Source: Gammaproteobacteria bacterium
GTDB taxonomy: Bacteria; Pseudomonadota; Gammaproteobacteria; Eutrophobiales; Eutrophobiaceae
Assembly: GCA_015661095.1 (NCBI GenBank)
Contig: JACVQI010000047.1
Location: 1 to 10,805, forward strand
Length of the DNA stretch: 10,805 nt
Reading direction: 5' to 3'
Shown here in pieces: positions 1 to 6,442 of this stretch; position 1 is the first letter of the stretch, and each line of letters begins with the position of its first letter. Both the position numbers and the translations under genes were made by a program. The notes below the pieces were generated by a model. The model ran no database searches, was not told the origin of the DNA, and saw nothing but the letters and a program-made list of their open reading frames with translations.

Positions 1-57
1 GTTTTATACAGCACCCGCATCCTCAAAAAAACCGGCCTGCGTTTATCATTTGAATAA
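1..57 (+). CDS. 3' end of probable siroheme decarboxylase (NirH/NirL/NirG-like), partial
   Basis: Reading from base 1, an open frame of 18 codons ends at TAA (55-57) with the tail VLYSTRILKKTGLRLSFE. As I remember the family, siroheme decarboxylases (AsnC/Lrp-related NirD, NirL, NirG, NirH and archaeal AhbA/AhbB) end in a similar '(L)YSTR.(L)KK(T/S)' stretch. These enzymes remove two acetate carboxyls from siroheme to give 12,18-didecarboxysiroheme, the substrate of NirJ. The next gene is nirJ, which fits the usual order of heme d1 operons. Only the last 18 residues are visible, so the family call rests on a short motif and on context, and the exact paralogue cannot be told. The first inverted-repeat element starts three bases after the stop codon. 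Confidence 0.5.
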   Translation, partial: VLYSTRILKKTGLRLSFE

Positions 58-59
58 AA

Positions 60-194
60 AAACACAGAGCCACAGAGGGCACAGAGAAGATAAAAATGAA
101 TTTTTTAACTGGATACTGCGAGAATTCTCATACAGAGAATATAAGTCTTTTTTTTATAATTCCCTTCCTCTGTGTCCTCTGTGCCTCTGTGTTT
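60..194. repeat. Inverted-repeat (MITE-like) element A, upstream of nirJ
   Basis: The left arm 60-86 and right arm 168-194 are inverted repeats matching at 25 of 27 positions, each built from a degenerate CACAGAG unit repeated about every nine bases. The middle (about 80 bp) is AT-rich and has no coding signal. The element fills almost the whole gap between the preceding stop codon and the nirJ start at 205. Elements of this general look are scattered through many environmental bacterial genomes; whether they are mobile or structural is not known to me. No transposase is present. Its RNA could form a long hairpin, so it might affect processing or termination between the two genes. Confidence 0.75.
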
Positions 195-204
195 GATTAT
201 TTCC

Positions 205-1371
205 ATGTTTAGACTATCGCAATTCATGCATGAAGTGCTGACGCCGACCCCTCTGGGTCCGGCCCGCAAGCCGCCGGCGCCGGTCGTGATCTGGAATCTG
301 ATCCGGCGTTGTAATCTGGCCTGCAAGCATTGTTACTCAATCTCAGCGGATCATGATTTCCCTGGTGAACTGACAACCACGGAAGTATTTTCCGTCATGG
401 ATAACTTGAAAAAGTTTCGCGTACCTGTCTTGATACTGTCGGGAGGTGAACCGCTGCTGCGGCCTGACATCTTCGAAATCTCAAAACGCGCCAAGGCCAT
501 GGGCTTCTATGTCGGACTGTCATCCAACGGTACGCTGATCAATGAATCGAATATTGCTGCCATCGCCGCCATGGATTATGACTACGTCGGCATCAGCATC
601 GACGGGATCCGGGAAACACACGACAGGTTCCGGCGCAAGCAAGGCGCTTTCGATGCGTCGATCCATGCCCTGGATCTGTGCCAGCAACATAGGATCAAGA
701 CTGGCATGCGTTTTACCCTGACGCAGGACAATGTCCAGGACTTACCGCAACTGTTAAACCTGATGGTGGAGAAGAATATCGACAAATTCTATCTTTCCCA
801 CCTCAACTACGCCGGTCGCGGCAATCGCAATCGCAAGGATGATGTTTATCACCAGACCACGCGTCAGGTGATGGATTTTCTCTTCGCTACCTGCCTGGAA
901 CATATTCAGCAAGGCCGTGACAGTGAATTTGTCACGGGAAATAACGATGCCGATGGCGTCTACCTGCTGCATTGGGTCAAGCAGCACTATCCGGAGCGGG
1001 AAGCACACCTGCGCGCGAAACTGGCACAATGGGGCGGTAATAGTTCCGGTGTCAACATCGCCAATATCGATAATCTCGGCAATGTTCATCCCGACACCTT
1101 CTGGTGGCACTATAACCTCGGCAACGTGCGGGATCGGCCCTTCGCGGAAATATGGAGCGATACCTCGGATCCCATCATGGCAGGTCTCAAAGCTGTACCC
1201 AGAAAGCTTAAAGGACGCTGCGGGGCCTGCCAGTATTTTGCTATCTGCGGCGGCAACACCCGTGTGCGGGCGTATCAATTAAGCAATGATCCCTGGGCCG
1301 AAGATCCGGGTTGTTATCTGACTGACCAGGAAATCGGCGTGCTCGAAACTGAACTTGTATCATCTGTGTAA
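205..1371 (+). CDS. nirJ: Heme d1 biosynthesis radical SAM protein NirJ
   Basis: NirJ is the cytoplasmic radical SAM enzyme that removes two propionate side chains from 12,18-didecarboxysiroheme so that the keto groups of heme d1 can form. The 388-residue protein carries the radical SAM cluster motif CxxxCxxC (C36, C40, C43, in RRCNLACKHCYS), a GGEP motif at 80-83, and a C-terminal SPASM-like set of cysteines (C339, C342, C348, C370) for an auxiliary Fe-S cluster. The N-terminal lead (MFRLSQFMHE, then PPAPVVIWNLIRRCNL) resembles other NirJ proteins, so I chose ATG 205. The frame is open back to a GTG at 172, but those 11 codons lie inside the repeat arm. No clear Shine-Dalgarno sequence precedes 205. 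It sits between a probable siroheme decarboxylase and nirN. Length and motifs look intact. Confidence 0.92.
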   Translation: MFRLSQFMHEVLTPTPLGPARKPPAPVVIWNLIRRCNLACKHCYSISADHDFPGELTTTEVFSVMDNLKKFRVPVLILSGGEPLLRPDIFEISKRAKAMGFYVGLSSNGTLINESNIAAIAAMDYDYVGISIDGIRETHDRFRRKQGAFDASIHALDLCQQHRIKTGMRFTLTQDNVQDLPQLLNLMVEKNIDKFYLSHLNYAGRGNRNRKDDVYHQTTRQVMDFLFATCLEHIQQGRDSEFVTGNNDADGVYLLHWVKQHYPEREAHLRAKLAQWGGNSSGVNIANIDNLGNVHPDTFWWHYNLGNVRDRPFAEIWSDTSDPIMAGLKAVPRKLKGRCGACQYFAICGGNTRVRAYQLSNDPWAEDPGCYLTDQEIGVLETELVSSV

Positions 1372-1388
1372 TCAACTTTTAAAACATG

Positions 1389-1566
1389 AAACACAGATAT
1401 TGTACATGGATGTACGTTTATGTATTAAGGGATAGACACGGAGAACGCAAAGGTGCAAAGTAAAAAGTGGAAAGTAAAAAGTTTAAGGTTCATTAAAATA
1501 TTACTTTTCACTTTCAACTTTCATCTTCTAACTATTTTTCTCCGTGTTCTCTGTGCCTCTGTGTTT
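1389..1566. repeat. Inverted-repeat element B between nirJ and nirN, with a nested second repeat
   Basis: The first 55 bases (1389-1443) are identical to 3163-3217 in element C. The outer ends are complementary (AAACACAG at 1389-1396 and CTGTGTTT at 1559-1566). An inner pair, ACACGGAGAA (1436-1445) and TTCTCCGTGT (1538-1547), is also complementary. Between these inner arms lies a different imperfect inverted repeat based on AAAGT units: about 1457-1485 is roughly complementary to about 1501-1523. Element C lacks this inner section, so it may be a nested insertion. The element accounts for nearly all of the 215-bp gap between nirJ and nirN, and I see no gene in it. Confidence 0.75.
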
Positions 1567-1586
1567 GCGATAAATGTTAATCAGTT

Positions 1587-3140
1587 ATGAAAATAATAAG
1601 ATCAATCGTCATATATATTAGTATCAGCGCATCACTGTCCGTTCTTGCCGCTGAAAAAACAGTGGAAGCACTGTACCAGGAACACTGCGTAGTCTGCCAC
1701 GGTACTGATCGGCTGGGCGGTACCGGCCCGGCCCTGCTACCGGAAAACCTGACACGGGTAACCAGGCAGGAGGCAGCAGAGGTCATCCGGAGCGGCAGAC
1801 CATCAACCCAGATGGCTGGGTTCCAGAACAAGATAGCGGACACTGGTATCAATGGACTGGTTGAATATATCTACCAGCCCCCAGCGCAGCTCCCGGTCTG
1901 GGACCAGGCGGAAATCACCGCCAGCCATATAATTCATGTACCGGAGGGCCAGCTTGGCGATAAACCGGTTTTCAGTGCTGATCCTCTGAATCTGTTTCTG
2001 GTCGTCGAGACCGGCGATCATCATATTACGGTGCTGGACGGCGATCGTTTTGAGCCGATCCATCGCTTTCCTACCCGCTTCGCCCTGCACGGCGGACCCA
2101 AATATTCATCCGGCGGTCGCTTCGTTTATCTTGCCTCGCGTGACGGCTGGGTTTCAAAATTTGATTTGTACAATCTGAAAATGGTGGCGGAAATCCGGGC
2201 CGGTATCAACACCCGCAACCTGGCAATCTCCAGTGATAACCGCTACGTCATGGTCGGCAATTATCTGCCCCATACGCTGGTCATTCTGAATGCCGGAGAT
2301 CTGTCACTGAATAAAATTATTCCGGTGACGGATGACCATGGGCATAGCTCGCGTGTCAGTGCTGTCTATGATGTCCGTCCCAGAAAGAGTTTTGTCGCCG
2401 CCCTGAAGGACCTGCCAGAGGTGTGGGAGATACCCTACAACGATGATCACGAACCAATCTATCCCGGACTGGTGCATGACTATCGCTACCAGGAAGCGAT
2501 TCCCCTGCCCGGCCCGTTTCCGGTGCGCCGCATACGCCTCGATGACTATCTGGATGATTTCTTCTTCGACAACCAGTACCAGAATATCATCGGCGCCGCC
2601 CGCAACGGAAAAAATGGCCAGGTCGTGAATCTGTTAGTCGGCCGCAAGATCGCTGATGTTGATCTGACCGGTATGCCGCATCTCGGTTCCGGCATCACCT
2701 GGGAGTATCAAGGGCGAGAGGTACTGGCGACGCCCAATCTGGCGGAAGGCGAAGTAACCATCATAGACATGAAGGACTGGTCCGTCATCAAGCGCATAAA
2801 AACCCTGGGCCCTGGTTATTTCATGCGCAGCCATGAAAATTCCAAATATGCCTGGGTGGATGTGTTCTCCGGACCACACAAAGACGCGATGCATGTGCTC
2901 GATAAAGCCACGCTGGAGATAGTCAAAACCCTGCGGCCGGTCCTTGGTAAAACGTCCGCTCATGTTGAATTTACCCGGGATGGCAAATTCGCCTTGCTCA
3001 GCATCTGGGAAATGGACGGCGCGATTATTGTCTACAACGCCGATACCCTGGAGGAAGTCAAACGCATCCCGATGAAGAAGCCATCGGGTAAATACAACGT
3101 TTATAACAAGATCACACTGTCGGAGGGGACCAGCCACTGA
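1587..3140 (+). CDS. nirN: NirN, periplasmic c-type cytochrome with heme d1 propeller (dihydro-heme d1 dehydrogenase)
   Basis: NirN oxidises dihydro-heme d1 to heme d1 in the periplasm and hands the cofactor on to NirS. The 517-residue protein has a signal peptide (about 1-21, ending VLAA), a cytochrome c domain with CVVCH (C34, C37, H38) and a probable axial Met76 in STQMAGF, then an eight-bladed-propeller d1 domain. Its ALHGG (H168) lies where NirS has the proximal d1 histidine. MPHLGSG (H365) and RSHENSKYAWVD (H416) match the regions of the two distal-pocket histidines of NirS. The C-terminal PSGKYNVYNKI is typical of the NirN/NirF/NirS family. The heme c domain rules out NirF. Length and the nirJ neighbour favour NirN over NirS, although NirS is the main alternative. 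It is the last + strand gene before a convergent junction. No good Shine-Dalgarno sequence precedes the ATG. Confidence 0.85.
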   Translation: MKIIRSIVIYISISASLSVLAAEKTVEALYQEHCVVCHGTDRLGGTGPALLPENLTRVTRQEAAEVIRSGRPSTQMAGFQNKIADTGINGLVEYIYQPPAQLPVWDQAEITASHIIHVPEGQLGDKPVFSADPLNLFLVVETGDHHITVLDGDRFEPIHRFPTRFALHGGPKYSSGGRFVYLASRDGWVSKFDLYNLKMVAEIRAGINTRNLAISSDNRYVMVGNYLPHTLVILNAGDLSLNKIIPVTDDHGHSSRVSAVYDVRPRKSFVAALKDLPEVWEIPYNDDHEPIYPGLVHDYRYQEAIPLPGPFPVRRIRLDDYLDDFFFDNQYQNIIGAARNGKNGQVVNLLVGRKIADVDLTGMPHLGSGITWEYQGREVLATPNLAEGEVTIIDMKDWSVIKRIKTLGPGYFMRSHENSKYAWVDVFSGPHKDAMHVLDKATLEIVKTLRPVLGKTSAHVEFTRDGKFALLSIWEMDGAIIVYNADTLEEVKRIPMKKPSGKYNVYNKITLSEGTSH

Positions 3141-3162
3141 ATGCGGGTATTAAAAAATAATT

Positions 3163-3284
3163 AAACACAGATATTGTACATGGATGTACGTTTATGTATT
3201 AAGGGATAGACACGGAGGTAAATAAAATAAAAACTACGTGATTATATATTTACGCTTCTCCGTGTTCTCCGTGCCTCCGTGGTT
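3163..3284. repeat. Inverted-repeat element C downstream of nirN
   Basis: Bases 3163-3217 repeat 1389-1443 of element B without a single difference. The inner arm ACACGGAG plus GTAAATA (3210-3224) is complementary to TATTTAC (3247-3253) and CTCCGTGT (3258-3265). The outer right end (CCGTGGTT, 3277-3284 region) is a weaker match to the left end. The sequence just after the right end (ttcaattattcccATG) resembles the bases between element A and the nirJ start (ttgattatttccATG), so the repeat family may extend a little past its arms. A further degenerate arm lies at 3335-3360, where GAGGTAAATAAA (3349-3360) repeats 3215-3226. There is no gene in the convergent gap 3141-3409. Confidence 0.7.
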
Positions 3285-3361
3285 CAATTATTCCCATGCT
3301 GGAATTAATCATATCTTAAGAAGCAACTATTGAGTCACGAAGGACAAAGAGGTAAATAAAT

Positions 3362-3396
3362 AACGAAGGAACCTCCAGGCTGGAGGTTCCTTCGTT
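3362..3396 (-). terminator. Strong hairpin terminator after the small cytochrome c gene
   Basis: AACGAAGGAACCTCCA (3362-3377) and TGGAGGTTCCTTCGTT (3381-3396) form a perfect 16-bp stem around a three-base loop. Read on the - strand, the stem starts 13 bases after the cytochrome c stop codon and is followed by ATTTATTTACC, a modest U-rich tail. That fits an intrinsic terminator for the - strand series. On the + strand the stem is not followed by a T run, but a stem this stable at a convergent junction might also slow transcription coming from nirN. Confidence 0.8.
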
Positions 3397-3409
3397 TCCA
3401 ATACCCGTG

Positions 3410-3715
3410 TTATTTCAAGCTGCTGAAATAGGCTGCCAGATTCTCAATGTCATCATCGGTCAAGGGATTCACCATCGGCGCCATGGTGGGGTCCACGCGC
3501 GAGCCGTCACGGAAGGCTTTAATCTGTTTTACAAGGTAGCCTTCCTTTTGCCCCTTTAGATTCGGCCAGAGGTCATTCAGGCTGATCCCATCGGGTCCGT
3601 GACAGGCCCCGCAAATCGTCGCCTTGGCCTTGCCGGCTTCAATATCAGCGGCCACGGCCACGCTGGTGGAACCCATAACCGCAATGGTCAGAATTATAGA
3701 TAATACGTTTTTCAA
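3410..3715 (-). CDS. Small periplasmic class I cytochrome c
   Basis: The product is a 101-residue monoheme cytochrome c, probably a soluble periplasmic electron carrier. It has a signal peptide (about 1-22, ending VAVA-A), the heme site CGACH (C35, C38, H39) and a methionine-ligand region PTMAPM (M78 the likely axial ligand), followed by a C-terminal helix LTDDDIENLAAYFSSL. This layout is like one domain of cytochrome c4 or a c553/c5-type protein. The start codon is TTG, supported by a good GGAGG eight bases upstream. It is the last gene of the - strand series and sits just before a strong terminator. From context it could pass electrons to the CuA subunit of the heme-copper enzyme or to a nitrite reductase; that partner choice is inference. 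Confidence 0.9.
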   Translation of the reverse strand: MKNVLSIILTIAVMGSTSVAVAADIEAGKAKATICGACHGPDGISLNDLWPNLKGQKEGYLVKQIKAFRDGSRVDPTMAPMVNPLTDDDIENLAAYFSSLK

Positions 3716-3723
3716 GGTAATTT

Positions 3724-3728
3724 CCTCC
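3724..3728 (-). promoter_or_regulatory. Shine-Dalgarno GGAGG fixing the TTG start of the cytochrome c gene
   Basis: On the - strand, GGAGG is followed by eight bases and then TTG AAA AAC GTA, which begins a typical signal peptide. No ATG or GTG lies at a suitable place in this frame, so this site decides the TTG start. Confidence 0.75.
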
Positions 3729-3793
3729 GGTGTTATTGTTAATAAAAGTTGGTTTAAAACATGTCTTTTTGACTGTCACAAGACAGGTACGGT

Positions 3794-4186
3794 TCATTTT
3801 AAATATTTGTGTAACCGGGCATCCTTATTCTTGAAATGTGATATGAACCACACTTCCAGCAGGTCCTTGAATACACCCTCCGGGAAAGACCGATCACTCT
3901 CAAAATCGTCCATAAAATCGCAGATCTCATCCAGTAACTTCTCGTGTTCGGATTTATGGTCCCGGTATTGATCGTATCCCTTCTCGACCATGATCTTTTC
4001 TTCCAGCGCGAAATGCGCCGCAATTTTAGCATAAAGTTCGCCCAAAAAATCCAGGGTTGTCACTTTTGAACCGTGTTCCGAGTAACTATCGTATAATTCA
4101 TTGATCAATTCGATTAATTCACGATGCTCGTGATCCACTGCTGGGATGCCCAGCAAAAATTCATCTCGCCATGCTATCAAGCTCAT
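3794..4186 (-). CDS. Bacteriohemerythrin (single-domain, O2/NO-binding di-iron protein)
   Basis: This 130-residue protein has the full ligand pattern of the bacteriohemerythrin family: H21 (DHEH), H58 and E62 (HFALEE), H77 and H81 (HKSEH), and H117 and D122 (HFKNKD). The spacing matches the well-studied Methylococcus capsulatus protein almost exactly. There is no signal peptide, so it is cytoplasmic. Proteins of this family bind O2 at a non-heme di-iron site and have been proposed to carry or store O2, sense it, or handle NO. The ATG is preceded by GGTGGA. It lies 24 bases downstream of the unknown membrane-anchored protein and 78 bases upstream of the cytochrome c gene, so it is likely co-transcribed with them. 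NO or O2 buffering beside a probable NO reductase is a reasonable inference. Confidence 0.93.
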   Translation of the reverse strand: MSLIAWRDEFLLGIPAVDHEHRELIELINELYDSYSEHGSKVTTLDFLGELYAKIAAHFALEEKIMVEKGYDQYRDHKSEHEKLLDEICDFMDDFESDRSFPEGVFKDLLEVWFISHFKNKDARLHKYLK

Positions 4187-4210
4187 ATCAATTCCACCGT
4201 CTGTTCCGCA

Positions 4211-4714
4211 TCACAGAAAGATAAAACCGCCAGTATCAGCATTGAAACCGATCACAAAATTCTGTTGCGGGGATAGGCTGATTGCCTCGCTATGTTCATA
4301 ATCAAAACCCTCGAGTCTGTTGCTGTCACGCAAGCGGGCGGTGATGGTATGAGTACCAGCCGTCACGGGAAACCGTTTGTATACCGTTGACTCACCGTCC
4401 CTGGACAAGCCGGCCGGTGCCAGGTATGCACGGTAGAGCAAGTTATCGTCCAGGACGATTTCAACTAACAAAGGCAACCGCTCCCTGTTACAGGAGATCG
4501 GCCTGCGCATATTCGGGGCCAGCTCCGCCAGTTCCTCGGGCGTCAGGCGCCGGCATTCCTCCTTGTGCTCACCGGCATGGCTGAGACTGAGTTTAATCAA
4601 CGCGTGCCCCGGGTCCTGGTGCTGATAGGCCGGTTGCTGGGATAAATACGCCAGCAGCAGAGCAAATGCCAGATAAAACGGCAGTTGTAAAATCATGCGC
4701 CAGATCTCAGGCAT
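4211..4714 (-). CDS. Unknown membrane-anchored protein, partner of the cytochrome b fusion
   Basis: I do not recognise this 167-residue protein. It has one hydrophobic segment near the N terminus (about residues 6-26, ILQLPFYLAFALLLAYL), so most of the chain probably lies in the periplasm. Two cysteines (C54, C75) flank a Glu-rich LTPEELAEL stretch and could form a disulfide. The rest is rich in alternating hydrophobic residues (LLVEIVLDD, THTITARL, NFVIGFNAD), suggesting a beta sandwich. I chose ATG 4714 because it has GGAG eight bases upstream and overlaps the preceding gene in the coupled form ATGCCTGA; the frame is open to a GTG at 4741. Tight coupling suggests a subunit or assembly factor of the cytochrome b fusion. 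No cofactor-binding motif is visible. Confidence 0.75.
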   Translation of the reverse strand: MPEIWRMILQLPFYLAFALLLAYLSQQPAYQHQDPGHALIKLSLSHAGEHKEECRRLTPEELAELAPNMRRPISCNRERLPLLVEIVLDDNLLYRAYLAPAGLSRDGESTVYKRFPVTAGTHTITARLRDSNRLEGFDYEHSEAISLSPQQNFVIGFNADTGGFIFL

Positions 4715-6281
4715 TTGCGCACTCCGCGTTTTTGCCGTCACGCAATCGTGATTCCGGGGATTGCCTCGCAGGAGGAGAAAGCCTGGCGAGTCGCTCTTGA
4801 AACACTTCCAGTTCCGACAATCCTTGCTTAAATCCTGATACGCCGGCCCAGCATTGTGTGAACCGCTCCGCAGGAACGCGTTCCCTTAAATAAGGATCCC
4901 GCTGCCTGGCCAGGCGTTGCTGTACCCATTCATTACCCAGCCGGAAATTGCAGTCATGCTCCCGGCAGCCCGCGATAAAAATACCATCGGAATATTTTCT
5001 GCTGAGGGTGAAATCGATCATGGAAGGTGGCAACATACCGACGCATGGCAAAGTGATTTGTGCGAAATTCGTCATTGGCGCTGCTGCCAGGTCCAGGCCG
5101 TGTTCACAGTTGAAAATCAGGACCCGGTTATTCCCGGCCAAATCCTGGGTTTTACTCAATATCATGTCTTTCACGGCCTGGATGGGAAAGGCCGGCAACT
5201 CAATGCCGGGGATCAGGGCCGTCCGGCGGCGGAATGGCGATGCCGAGGGACAGGCACCGGAACAGATCCCGCAACTCAGACACAGGCTCGGGTCGACGGC
5301 CGCCTGTTGTTCGAATGGCAGTCCATCGGTGCGCGGCACCATGGATATCGCGCTATAAGGACAATCAGCAACACATCTCGCGCAACCGTTACAATTATCC
5401 AGATGGACTACCGCCACCTCTCTTTTACGCACGGCTGGTAACCATGGCAACAGTGACAGTAATACAGTACCGCCGGCAACCACAGCCCAAATCAGGGTCC
5501 CGGAATAATGATCCAGCAATGGATAAATGAATAAATAAAACCAGTCGAGGTTGATAATGCTCGGCACTGTATCAAGGTCCGCCGGCCCCTGACTCATTGC
5601 GGGAAACCACAGGGACAGGATAACCAACATGATCAGGCAGCCTGCGGCCAGTCCGCGTGGTGGATTCACTTGCGGATGCATATGCCGCTGAATATGGAGC
5701 CACATGCCGAACAGCAGCATCAACGGCGCCGCGATATGGATAAATATCAATAAGGTAAAAAATCGGCCACTCAGGGAAGCATGATTAAGAAAATTTCTCG
5801 CGATTGGTTTGCCGAATATCCCGAGGGAATCGAACCATTCGGTCGTTGCAATGGCGACATACTGGGCCAGTTTGTCCCAGACCACCCAGTAACCGCTGAT
5901 GCCGCTGGCATAGAGCAACCAGAGCAGAACCATGCCGCTCACCCAGGCAAACCAGCGTGGTCCGCGAAACCGGTCCAGCACGTATTCCCGTAACAGATGC
6001 AGGAACACCACGACCACCAATGCATCTGATGCATAACGGTGCAGACTGCGCATTATCCCGCCTGCGTACCACTGTTCGTGGGTCAGATATTCCACGGAAT
6101 GATAGGCCTGAGTGATCCCGGTATCGAAAAAGATATAAAGGTAAATACCGCTGACTATCACGATCCAGTAAAAAAACCAACCCAATGCCCCCAATTGCTG
6201 CATGGGATTCCAGGCCGGCGTGAAGGCGATGTCGAAAAACCGATCAATGCGCTCAAAAACGCTTCTAAGTGCCCGTCTCAC
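4707..6281 (-). CDS. Cytochrome b6/subunit IV-like membrane domain fused to 2x[4Fe-4S] ferredoxin and MvhD-like domain
   Basis: This 524-residue protein joins three modules. Residues 1-282 resemble bc1/b6f cytochrome b: about six membrane helices, with paired heme b histidines H81/H95 and H182/H196, each 14 apart, followed by a subunit IV-like part with LDWFYLFIYPLL (246-257), aligning with the usual PEWY region. Residues 290-350 form a ferredoxin with two complete cluster motifs (C297, C300, C303, C307 and C334, C337, C340, C344). Residues 385-500 resemble MvhD/FrhD, the delta subunit of methyl viologen-reducing hydrogenase, with C392, LPC413 and GC439REHDC444. An even helix count puts the Fe-S part in the cytoplasm. 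A role in moving electrons between the quinone pool and a cytoplasmic partner is inference. No Rieske protein, cytochrome c1 or HdrA is in the window. The start is GTG with weak GGAA upstream. Confidence 0.85.
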   Translation of the reverse strand: MRRALRSVFERIDRFFDIAFTPAWNPMQQLGALGWFFYWIVIVSGIYLYIFFDTGITQAYHSVEYLTHEQWYAGGIMRSLHRYASDALVVVVFLHLLREYVLDRFRGPRWFAWVSGMVLLWLLYASGISGYWVVWDKLAQYVAIATTEWFDSLGIFGKPIARNFLNHASLSGRFFTLLIFIHIAAPLMLLFGMWLHIQRHMHPQVNPPRGLAAGCLIMLVILSLWFPAMSQGPADLDTVPSIINLDWFYLFIYPLLDHYSGTLIWAVVAGGTVLLSLLPWLPAVRKREVAVVHLDNCNGCARCVADCPYSAISMVPRTDGLPFEQQAAVDPSLCLSCGICSGACPSASPFRRRTALIPGIELPAFPIQAVKDMILSKTQDLAGNNRVLIFNCEHGLDLAAAPMTNFAQITLPCVGMLPPSMIDFTLSRKYSDGIFIAGCREHDCNFRLGNEWVQQRLARQRDPYLRERVPAERFTQCWAGVSGFKQGLSELEVFQERLARLSPPARQSPESRLRDGKNAECANA

Positions 6282-6442
6282 AATGGTTCCGGCGATACTA
6301 TGATTTGTCTAAAAAAAGGTTAACCCGGTGTTTCAAGGAACTTACTGTACAGGTAGTAAAGCAGCACGCAGAGTGAATGAATATTGGTAAAAGCAACTTT
6401 ACGGGATGAACCTGTCGGTAAATGGTACTGCTGGTCGATCGA
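6282..6442 (-). other. Intergenic gap between SCO and cytochrome b fusion; possible weak promoter
   Basis: This 161-bp gap is the only long break inside the - strand series. On the - strand it holds TTGAAA (6332-6337), then 17 bases, then TTTAGA (6309-6314), a poor -35/-10 pair, with a short T run near 6311-6317. No FNR-type palindrome, hairpin with a strong U tail, or coding frame stands out. The cytochrome b part may have its own promoter here or may be read through from upstream. Confidence 0.25.

Noticed and set aside
60..194. CRISPR array suggested by short repeated CACAGAG units
   Set aside because: Units are about nine bases apart with no spacers of 30 bases or so, the two arms are inverted, and no cas genes are present.
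172..204. Extended start of nirJ at GTG 172
   Set aside because: The extra 11 codons are translated repeat arm, and the protein from ATG 205 begins like other NirJ proteins.
754..1278. Long open frame antisense to nirJ (174 codons)
   Set aside because: It lies fully inside a well-supported gene on the other strand and shows no recognisable domain.
1587..3140. Cytochrome cd1 nitrite reductase NirS
   Set aside because: The heme c site, propeller and histidines fit the superfamily, but the PSGKYNVYNKI end, the length and the position after nirJ fit NirN better. I kept NirS only as an alternative.
3769..3781. FNR-like site TTGACTGTCACAA upstream of the cytochrome c gene
   Set aside because: The half-sites are one base too close (13 bp overall instead of 14) and only partly match the consensus.
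4917..5530. Several open frames on the + strand opposite the ferredoxin/MvhD part
   Set aside because: The - strand frame carries ordered cysteine motifs of known families, while these frames have no domain signature.
6338..6362. Short imperfect hairpin around acttactgtacaggtagtaaag as a terminator
   Set aside because: The stem is short and mismatched and no clear U tail follows on the - strand.
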